Below, in pieces: positions 1 through 5,761 of a DNA stretch of 9,824 nt. Below the pieces are notes generated by a model that saw only the letters and a list, made by a program, of their open reading frames with translations, was not told where the DNA came from and searched no databases. Source of the stretch: a candidate division Zixibacteria bacterium 4484_93 (GTDB lineage Bacteria; UBP14; UBA6098; 4484-93); assembly GCA_002085385.1 (NCBI GenBank), contig NATO01000035.1, forward strand, positions 1-9,824. Direction: 5' to 3'. The position numbers were made by a program, and so were the translations under genes. Within the stretch, counting starts at the first letter, position 1, and every line of letters begins with the position of its first letter.

Positions 1-805
1 ACCCGAGCCCCATTGTTGCCCAATGTTTTGAGTCGAGTCCGCACATAAGGTCAAACCCGTTTTGAAGAGACCAGTTCAACCCCAGATGCGGTGTGTATTC
101 GCCATCAGAGTAGCCAACCTCAGCGGACAAAAGCAAAGATGATATATCAAACGCCATCCCCAAACGAACATCGAGCGGAGGAAAGACATTACCGCTATCG
201 GAAAGGGAGGATGCCAGAAGATTTCGAGCAGATAGACCAAACCTTGCATGCTCGAATGTCAGCATTGCTCCAGCATCGAGGAAAGAACGCCAGTGTTCCC
301 TCCCGGAGAGGAGCGGGTCGAACGGGTCTCGCGCATAATCAGAATTGAACTGCTCTCTATAAAACCTACCGCGGAAACCAAGATGCACCCTCTTCTTTAC
401 CCTGCCAAAGAAATCCTCGTGGTTCAGGAAACTCACAGCCACAACGGGCGAAAATGTCATCTTCGAGTATATATCCGAATTAAAGTAGTCAAATCCCAGC
501 CCCGTGCTCATCCGCAGAGCCGCACCTTCCCTCACGCATCTTTTCCAGGGTAGTATGACGCCAAAGAAGCCGGAGTTAAGATTATCCTCCGAGAGGTTAA
601 AGAATAGGTTCTGATAACCAATGGAGAAAAGATACCCCTTCACAGTCGAGGCACCAGCAGGATTGTAGAAGAACGATGTTCCACCATCGGATATAGCTGT
701 GTAAGCAGCTCCCATACCCTTCGGATAGGCAACATCCGTTACATCACCTGCTATTGTCACCGAAAAGAAGAGCATAACAGTTAGAATTGGGATTAAATAT
801 TTCAT
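1..805 (-). CDS. PorV/PorQ-like outer-membrane beta-barrel protein, C-terminus missing (runs off left edge)
   Basis: The minus strand is open without a stop from an ATG at 803-805 to the window edge, giving 268 codons; the 3' end is outside. The product starts with a signal peptide (residues 1-19: Lys2, hydrophobic core, ending in TIAG). After it comes a motif at about residues 30-52 (GMGAAYTAISDGG, then FFYNPAGAS). This matches the N-terminal hallmark of PorV/PorQ-like and related FadL-type barrels, where Asp/Gly-rich turns precede the phrase 'NPAG'. The rest alternates short amphipathic strands (for example LRMSTGLGFDYF, VHLGFRGRFYR, RFGLSARNLL) with polar turns, as expected for a barrel. 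The start is set by GGAGAG just before the ATG and by the signal peptide. It lies 10 bases after recO, so the two are probably co-transcribed. In Bacteroidota PorV shuttles type IX secretion cargo, but many paralogues have unknown roles. Family assignment is fair; exact function is open. Confidence 0.8.
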   Translation of the reverse strand, partial: MKYLIPILTVMLFFSVTIAGDVTDVAYPKGMGAAYTAISDGGTSFFYNPAGASTVKGYLFSIGYQNLFFNLSEDNLNSGFFGVILPWKRCVREGAALRMSTGLGFDYFNSDIYSKMTFSPVVAVSFLNHEDFFGRVKKRVHLGFRGRFYREQFNSDYARDPFDPLLSGREHWRSFLDAGAMLTFEHARFGLSARNLLASSLSDSGNVFPPLDVRLGMAFDISSLLLSAEVGYSDGEYTPHLGLNWSLQNGFDLMCGLDSKHWATMGLG

Positions 806-815
806 CTCTCCACTG

Positions 816-1553
816 TTAGTTAAATGTTTTTATCTTCAGAGATTGATAAGCAGTAAAATCTTTTAATATTCTATTGATAGCATCCATCTGGCTTGCCGAT
901 GCGGCAAATTTTCTAAAATCGGGCAGTGAAGAAAAGCGGAGCGACAAAAGGAGTTTTCTTATACCCTCGTCCATTTCGATGAGCTCCGGGAGGTTCCCTG
1001 CACAATCTCCGCAGACTATTCCACCAGATGGAGGGGAGAAGAAAATCTTATGGAAATCCTCTTTTTTGTGGCAGACAGTGCACTCAGATAACTGGGGCTC
1101 GTATCCTGCTATGGTTAGCATCTTCAGGTAATATGAGGCTCTCAGAAGCCCGAACTTCCTCGCCTCTTCACCAGAATTGAGAATCGTTAGATATTCGAGG
1201 AGATTCCTGTATCCCTCTATGTTTTTCTCCTCCGGTGGGAAGAGTCTATCGGCTACCTCAATCCCAAAGACAGCATAATGGTATGCTTCGAGGTCCTTCA
1301 CGAGACCGGGGAAATCCCTCACCAGGGTTGCCTGACTACAGAGGTGAAGATTAGCCCCTTCCTTATCGTAGAAGACCACCTCCACGATGTTGAAGAAATC
1401 GAATACGGCAGAGAGCTGGCTTCTGGGCTTCTTCGCCCCCTTCAGCATAAGACCTATCTTGCCACGCTCAGGCGTGAACAGGTTCACAATAAGGCTCGTC
1501 TCAGCGTATTCCGTCACCCGTATGACAATACCCTCCATCCGGGTGAGTTTCAT
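816..1553 (-). CDS. recO: DNA repair protein RecO
   Basis: RecO works with RecF and RecR in recombinational repair: it anneals single strands and helps load RecA onto SSB-coated DNA in the cytoplasm. The 245-residue product has the usual length for the family. The N-terminal OB-fold begins with MEGIVIRVTEYAETSLIV (residues 6-23), followed by FTPERGKIGLMLKGAKKPRS (26-45), typical of RecO. The C-terminal half holds a four-cysteine zinc site: C158-x2-C161 and C181-x2-C184. The open frame extends upstream to 1631, but the extra 26 residues are low-complexity and do not resemble the family. The ATG at 1551-1553 has AGAGG seven bases upstream and fits the family start, so I chose it. It is divergent from the small membrane protein at 1655 and is followed after 10 bases by the PorV-like gene. 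Identification is secure. Confidence 0.95.
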   Translation of the reverse strand: MKLTRMEGIVIRVTEYAETSLIVNLFTPERGKIGLMLKGAKKPRSQLSAVFDFFNIVEVVFYDKEGANLHLCSQATLVRDFPGLVKDLEAYHYAVFGIEVADRLFPPEEKNIEGYRNLLEYLTILNSGEEARKFGLLRASYYLKMLTIAGYEPQLSECTVCHKKEDFHKIFFSPPSGGIVCGDCAGNLPELIEMDEGIRKLLLSLRFSSLPDFRKFAASASQMDAINRILKDFTAYQSLKIKTFN

Positions 1554-1580
1554 ATATTTTCCTCTTGCCTTCTCAATGTT

Positions 1581-1606
1581 ATTATTTACATTTCTAACAA
1601 AATAAT
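1581..1606. repeat. AT-rich inverted repeat in the recO / membrane-protein divergent region
   Basis: ATTATTT at 1581-1587 and AAATAAT at 1600-1606 form a perfect 7-base inverted repeat with a 12-base gap. It lies in the 101-base gap between two divergent starts (1553 and 1655), where promoters for both must sit. I could not find a convincing -35/-10 pair on either strand. The repeat could be an operator, but in such AT-rich DNA it may be chance. Confidence 0.25.
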
Positions 1607-1654
1607 TTAGCTTATGAGAAGAAAAAGGCAAGAAATAAAAGAGAGGAGGAAGTG

Positions 1655-1852
1655 ATGGAATGGCTGAAATATCTTTATCACTTTGGTATGGGTGCTGTTG
1701 TTATGATGCTGGGGATATTCTTCATACTTCGCTCCGGTGCCTGCAATCTCAAGAACAAGCATAACCGCATCTGGTTCTTTGGGCTTATAGGAGGCTATAT
1801 CTGGCTTGCTGTGATATACGCCCTGTGGATATCTGCGGCGATTTACGGATAA
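1655..1852 (+). CDS. Small two-helix membrane protein, probable accessory subunit of the downstream symporter
   Basis: This 65-residue protein has two predicted membrane helices: about residues 9-26 (HFGMGAVVMMLGIFFILR) and 41-62 (WFFGLIGGYIWLAVIYALWI). They are joined by a short polar loop (CNLKNKHNR). A frame-consistent GTG lies one codon upstream at 1652, but the ribosome site AGGAGG at 1644-1649 is only 2 bases from it and 5 bases from the ATG at 1655, so ATG is preferred. The gene ends 16 bases before a sodium/solute symporter on the same strand. Small one- or two-helix proteins next to SSS-family symporters are known as accessory subunits in other bacteria; the link here rests on position and topology, not on a recognised family signature. 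The intrinsic function is unknown. Confidence 0.8.
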   Translation: MEWLKYLYHFGMGAVVMMLGIFFILRSGACNLKNKHNRIWFFGLIGGYIWLAVIYALWISAAIYG

Positions 1853-1868
1853 AGGAAAGGAGAGAACG

Positions 1869-4022
1869 ATGCATATGCTTGGAACACCAATCGATTATGT
1901 GATAGTTGCGGCATACTTTGTTGGAATTCTGCTCTTCGGAAGCTACTTTAGCAAGTTCTCAAAGACTACAAAAGACTTCTTCTTTGGTGGACAGCGGTTC
2001 TCCTGGTGGCTGATTGCTGCAAGCCTCGTTGCAACGGGAATCGGTTCATACAGTTTCATTAAATATGCTCAGGCAGGGTTCGAGCGAGGGATGTCATCGA
2101 CATTGACATATCTTAACGACTGGTTCATCATACCGTTTTTTATGTTCGGTTGGATGCCGATAATATATTTTGCGAGGATAAAATCCATTCCCGAGTATTT
2201 TCAGCGCCGATTCGATGAGCGAACCCGTATAATTGCAACAGTCCTTATCCTGCTTTACCTTCTCGGATACATCGGCTTCAACTTCTACCTGCTCGGTATT
2301 GCGATGGAATCGCTCCTCGGGATACCGATTGTGTATTCCGTCGTCACCGTTGCGATAATCTCCGCAATATATGTAACCCTCGGTGGTCAGACGGCGGTGA
2401 TATTTACCGACCTTATACAGGGGGCTTTTCTCTATCTTGCAGGTGGGCTTTTGCTCTATCTTGGATTGAGGTATGTCGGAGGAATCCACGGCTGGTGGCA
2501 GGGACTTGACCTCGCACATCGGATGCCGTTCCCTGGGTTCAACCGGCCGAGCGATTTCAACCTATTCGGGATATTCTGGGCAGAGGGGGTGGTCGGAACA
2601 CTTGCCTTCACCTTTATGAATCAGGGCTTTATAATGCGCTATCTTGCGATAAAGAGCGTCAATGAAGGCAGAAAATGTCTGACCTGGAACACGCTTATCC
2701 TGATGCCGATTTCTGCTGTTGTCGTTGGGAATGTCGGCTGGATGGCGGCATCTGCAATTGCCAAGGGAATTTTCCCTGCGTCTGCTGCTGCCGATATCCT
2801 GGCAAACCCGAAGCACACATTCGTCGTCGCAACAAACATCATCTGCCGACCAGGTGTATTCGGCTTCGTGATAGCAGCACTGACAGCTGCTCTTATGTCC
2901 ACAATCGACACACTGATAAACGCCTGCACAGCGATAGGAGTATTCGATATCTATAAGGCATATATCAAGAAGGATGCAGCGGATAAACACTATCTCAAGG
3001 TCGCCCGTATCTTCTCCGTTGGAGCGACCATCCTCGGACTTGCACTTGTCTGGCCGTTTTCCACAAGTCGTTCACTCTTCGCCGCACACTATGCATTTGT
3101 CGGCATCATCACGCCACCAGTGGTCGTTGCAATATTCCTTGGCATCCTCTGGAAGCGGTTCAACGCAAAGGCAGCCTTCTGGTCAATACTGATAGGGGCG
3201 GTTGTCGTCTTCTCATCGCTCCTTGTCCCTGATATGATTAAACCCCTCGCTCTAACGCACGGTATGGACACAGGACACGACCTAACCGTCACCTGGTATA
3301 CCGTCGACAATGATTCAACTCCTACAATGATACGGAAGGCGAGCGTGAAGAAACCCATCGGTGAACCGACAAACGAGTTTATCCTCCGCTATGGGACAGA
3401 ACCGGACAATTACACGAATGAGGTTCCTGCCTATGTTTATGTTGAGCAGCTTGCCGGCAGAACATTTTATCGGTATTCAGCGTATATGCCGAACCTTAAA
3501 CCACGCACAAAGTATGCCGTGGAAGTTGTAGGTAAGGAAGGGAAAGCACCATCTGCTGCTGGTTTTGTGAAAACAGGCGGAAACTTCGGATACTTCCGGG
3601 CACTGTTCGGGCTCTTAGTGACACTTATCGTGGCGGTTATCCTGACGCTTTTTACCAAGCGCGACGAGAAAAAGGACCTGGCAGGACTTACCATCTGGAC
3701 AATTCAGGAGGGAAGAGCTCGCTTCAAGGGTGGCAAGCCGAACGACATTGTTGGCAAAAAGGTGAAACTGCCGCTCAAGGTTACCGCTGAGGGGGACGAT
3801 TTGCTCCACCTATCAAAGGATGCAATGGAGAGGCTCAAAGCAGAGGTCGGCGACCTAATGTATATCGCAGACAGCAGGTGGTATCTCGGAGGGCTGCGCT
3901 CACTCCATATACATCTCGGTGAACCACACAAGGAAGGAGATGTTGCCATCATCTCCAAGAGGATGCTCGATGAGGGAAATCTCATATCCGATAAAATGAT
4001 AAAGGTCGAAAAAATAATATAG
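1869..4022 (+). CDS. Sodium/solute symporter (SSS family) with periplasmic FN3-like insert and C-terminal cytoplasmic domain
   Basis: This is a 717-residue secondary transporter of the inner membrane, expected to couple Na+ entry to uptake of an unidentified solute. Hydrophobic segments give about 13 helices: 8-26, 44-66, 83-104, 119-147, 153-172, 175-200, 232-256, 273-298, 328-357, 377-399, 403-426, 434-455 and 573-596. SSS features include SLVATGIGSYSF (52-63, first core helix), the FFFGGQRFSWW entry (37-47), and ALTAALMSTIDTLINACT (337-354). In the last, Ser344/Thr345 align with the Na2-site Ser-Ser/Thr pair of known members. Between helices 12 and 13, residues about 459-569 are soluble and FN3-like (VTWYT; ILRYGTEPDN; LKPRTKYAVEVV; GFVKT). 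By the odd-even rule, with the N-terminus outside, this loop is periplasmic and the tail 597-717 cytoplasmic. The start has AGGAG at 1858-1862, 6 bases upstream. The family is certain; the substrate is not. Confidence 0.93.
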   Translation: MHMLGTPIDYVIVAAYFVGILLFGSYFSKFSKTTKDFFFGGQRFSWWLIAASLVATGIGSYSFIKYAQAGFERGMSSTLTYLNDWFIIPFFMFGWMPIIYFARIKSIPEYFQRRFDERTRIIATVLILLYLLGYIGFNFYLLGIAMESLLGIPIVYSVVTVAIISAIYVTLGGQTAVIFTDLIQGAFLYLAGGLLLYLGLRYVGGIHGWWQGLDLAHRMPFPGFNRPSDFNLFGIFWAEGVVGTLAFTFMNQGFIMRYLAIKSVNEGRKCLTWNTLILMPISAVVVGNVGWMAASAIAKGIFPASAAADILANPKHTFVVATNIICRPGVFGFVIAALTAALMSTIDTLINACTAIGVFDIYKAYIKKDAADKHYLKVARIFSVGATILGLALVWPFSTSRSLFAAHYAFVGIITPPVVVAIFLGILWKRFNAKAAFWSILIGAVVVFSSLLVPDMIKPLALTHGMDTGHDLTVTWYTVDNDSTPTMIRKASVKKPIGEPTNEFILRYGTEPDNYTNEVPAYVYVEQLAGRTFYRYSAYMPNLKPRTKYAVEVVGKEGKAPSAAGFVKTGGNFGYFRALFGLLVTLIVAVILTLFTKRDEKKDLAGLTIWTIQEGRARFKGGKPNDIVGKKVKLPLKVTAEGDDLLHLSKDAMERLKAEVGDLMYIADSRWYLGGLRSLHIHLGEPHKEGDVAIISKRMLDEGNLISDKMIKVEKII

Positions 4023-4036
4023 TTTGCTATTTTTTC
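4008..4036 (+). terminator. Weak AT-rich hairpin at the end of the symporter gene, possible terminator
   Basis: GAAAAAATA (4008-4016) and TATTTTTTC (4028-4036) form a perfect 9-base inverted repeat around the TAG stop codon (4020-4022), with an 11-base loop. The stem is almost all A-T, so it lacks the GC-rich stem of a normal intrinsic terminator, although its right arm is a T6 tract. It is the only candidate end signal before the promoter at 4049. Confidence is low. Confidence 0.25.
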
Positions 4037-4048
4037 CATGGCAATAAC

Positions 4049-4076
4049 TTGACTTTGGGACGCTTTTAACTAAAAT
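4049..4076 (+). promoter_or_regulatory. Sigma-70-type promoter for the pilin-like/pyrC/dxs unit
   Basis: TTGACT at 4049-4054 (5 of 6 to TTGACA) and TAAAAT at 4071-4076 (5 of 6 to TATAAT) are separated by 16 bases. They lie in the 72-base gap between the symporter stop and the ATG at 4095. Transcription would start near 4083, only about 12 bases before the start codon, just enough to include the ribosome site AAGGAGG at 4086-4092. Confidence 0.6.
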
Positions 4077-4094
4077 ACTTATAGGAAGGAGGAG

Positions 4095-4493
4095 ATGAAA
4101 CCCATTTTCTGGTTTATCTTAGCGATAATTGTCATCGGTGTTGCATTAAACCTTCTGACCAAGGGGAAAAAGGGGGAAATCAAGGAAAAAGCCCGCGTGA
4201 AGAGCACAGAGAGCCAGTCAAAAGCGTATCAGATAGAAGCAAAGGAGCTTGCCAAATATATCTGTGTTAAGGAACAGGCATTTTTTGCGAAGAACGGGCA
4301 CTTCACCGCAAGCAAGGATAGCCTGCAGTTTGTTATGGGAATGTCCCACTACAAGTTCGATATAGTGAGTGCAACAGAGTTCGGGTTCAAGGCAAAAATC
4401 TATGGGAATATAGACAACGATAGAGTAGTAGACACCTGGTTCGTCGACCAGGACGGCAATTTGGAACACACGATAGACGACGCAATAAGATGA
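4095..4493 (+). CDS. Membrane-anchored protein with pilin-like soluble domain, no prepilin leader
   Basis: This 132-residue protein has one N-terminal helix (residues 4-22) and a basic stretch (23-36), then a soluble domain. From about residue 55 the domain resembles the globular part of minor or major type IV pilins of deltaproteobacterial type. It has an 'EQAFFAKNGHFTAS' helix-turn (60-73), strands DIVSATEFGFKAKIYG (89-104), an Asp-rich loop DNDRVVD (107-113) and TWFVDQDGNLEHT (114-126). It lacks the cleavable leader, the Gly/Ala-Phe junction and the Glu5 needed for pilus assembly, so it is probably a fixed anchor protein rather than a pilin subunit. AAGGAGG at 4086-4092 supports the start. 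Its TGA overlaps the pyrC ATG by 4 bases, implying translational coupling. The function is unknown; the pilin-like reading is a pattern judgement. Confidence 0.85.
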   Translation: MKPIFWFILAIIVIGVALNLLTKGKKGEIKEKARVKSTESQSKAYQIEAKELAKYICVKEQAFFAKNGHFTASKDSLQFVMGMSHYKFDIVSATEFGFKAKIYGNIDNDRVVDTWFVDQDGNLEHTIDDAIR

Positions 4494-5761
4494 AAAAAAT
4501 AGTTTTGAGAGGTGGACGGGTTGTCGACCCGGCGGAAAAGATAAACAGGATAACCGATGTTTTCATCAGAAACGGAAAGATTGAGAAGCTCGGCAAATTC
4601 TCCACAAGAGGGTATGAAGAGATAGATGTCTCCGGGCTCGTTGTCGCACCGGGATTTGTTGACATTCATACTCATCTGCGCGAACCGGGGAGAGAGGATT
4701 CAGAAACCATCCTCTCGGGAGCAACTGCTGCTGCCGCCGGTGGATTCACATCCATCGCTTGTATGCCAAACACGGATCCACCGATAGACAGCATCGATGC
4801 GGTCAGATTCGTCTATGACAGGGCAAAGAACGCTCCAATTAAGGTTTATCCGATAGCAAGCATCACCAAGGGGCAAAACGGAGAAGAGCTGACCGATATG
4901 ATAGATTGTGCCCGTGCAGGTGCGGTTGCCTTCTCCGAGGATGGCAAATCCGTTGCGAATACTGACCTTATGCTCAATGCACTCGAATACTCAAAGATGC
5001 TCGGTGTTCCAATCATATCGCACTGTGAGGAGCCAAGCCTATCCAAAAACGGTGTGATGAACGAAGGTGAGGTCTCCGACCTGCTCGGACTGAGGGGGAT
5101 ACCAAAGGCTGCAGAAGAGATTATAGTATATCGGGATATCACACTCTCCGAGTATGTTGGCGCGAGGCTGCACATCGCACATATAAGCACCCATCGCTCG
5201 GTGGTTGCAGTGCAGGAGGCAAAAAAAAGTGGAGCACACATCACATCCGAGATTACACCGCATCATCTCGCATTATCCGATATAGAGGTGAAAAAATTCG
5301 ACCCAAACTTCAAGGTCAACCCACCGCTCCGGGACGACAGAGAGCTTGCTCTCCTGAGAAGTGACCTCGTGAAAGGCAAAATCGACTGCATAGCAACAGA
5401 CCACGCACCCCACGCTGAGCAGGACAAAGCGGTAGAATTTTCTGTTGCACCGTTCGGAATGACAGGGCTCGAAACTGCCATCGGGGTAATATTCACGGAA
5501 TTCTACCACACAAAGAGACTATCTCTTACACAAATCGTCTCCCTTATGAGCACTGTTCCGGCATCGATACTGAACCTACCGGCGGGAACACTGAAGAAAG
5601 GAGCAGCCGCCGATATTACAGTCCTCGACACACAGAAGGAATGGACTGTCGAAAACTTCCGCTCGAAATCGAAGAACTCCCCGTTCATTGGAAGGATACT
5701 TGTCGGAAAAGCGGTGATGACAATATCGGATGGAAAAATCGTCTATTCTGATGGAATATGA
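4490..5761 (+). CDS. pyrC: Dihydroorotase (class I)
   Basis: Dihydroorotase is a cytoplasmic zinc enzyme that interconverts carbamoyl-aspartate and dihydroorotate, the third step of de novo pyrimidine synthesis. The 423-residue product has the length and motifs of the class I amidohydrolase type. FVDIHTHLREPG (56-67) provides metal ligands His60 and His62 and the substrate-binding Arg64. CMPNTDPP (91-98) and FSEDG (148-152, with Asp151 as likely metal ligand) follow. Further ligands are SHCE (His178) and AHIST (His231), and ITPHHL (255-260) is also conserved. KVNPPLR (275-281) and ATDHAPH (302-308) bring the catalytic Asp304. All expected ligands are present, so it should be active and is not a PyrC' pseudo-enzyme. 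No strong ribosome site precedes the ATG; translation probably depends on coupling to the upstream gene (ATGA overlap at 4490-4493). It overlaps dxs in the same way at 5758-5761. Confidence 0.96.
   Translation: MKKIVLRGGRVVDPAEKINRITDVFIRNGKIEKLGKFSTRGYEEIDVSGLVVAPGFVDIHTHLREPGREDSETILSGATAAAAGGFTSIACMPNTDPPIDSIDAVRFVYDRAKNAPIKVYPIASITKGQNGEELTDMIDCARAGAVAFSEDGKSVANTDLMLNALEYSKMLGVPIISHCEEPSLSKNGVMNEGEVSDLLGLRGIPKAAEEIIVYRDITLSEYVGARLHIAHISTHRSVVAVQEAKKSGAHITSEITPHHLALSDIEVKKFDPNFKVNPPLRDDRELALLRSDLVKGKIDCIATDHAPHAEQDKAVEFSVAPFGMTGLETAIGVIFTEFYHTKRLSLTQIVSLMSTVPASILNLPAGTLKKGAAADITVLDTQKEWTVENFRSKSKNSPFIGRILVGKAVMTISDGKIVYSDGI

Noticed and set aside
91..553. Two overlapping plus-strand open frames (91-348 and 248-553)
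   Set aside because: Both are antisense to the PorV-like gene, which has a continuous frame, a signal peptide and a barrel motif. The plus-strand products are basic and low in structure.
1554..1631. N-terminal extension of RecO by 26 residues
   Set aside because: The extension is Asn/Lys-rich, unlike RecO, and lies in the AT-rich divergent promoter region. A ribosome site (AGAGG) precedes the internal ATG at 1553.
2094..2990. Cys-rich minus-strand open frames (2094-2519 and 2562-2990) that could look like zinc proteins
   Set aside because: They are reverse readings of the symporter helices; the cysteines come from Ala/Thr/Ile-rich codons on the real strand, and there is no start signal.
4023..4094. 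Riboswitch or PyrR-type attenuator before pyrC
   Set aside because: The gap is only 72 bases, has no GC-rich paired structures or antiterminator pair, and contains a promoter whose start leaves about 12 bases of leader.
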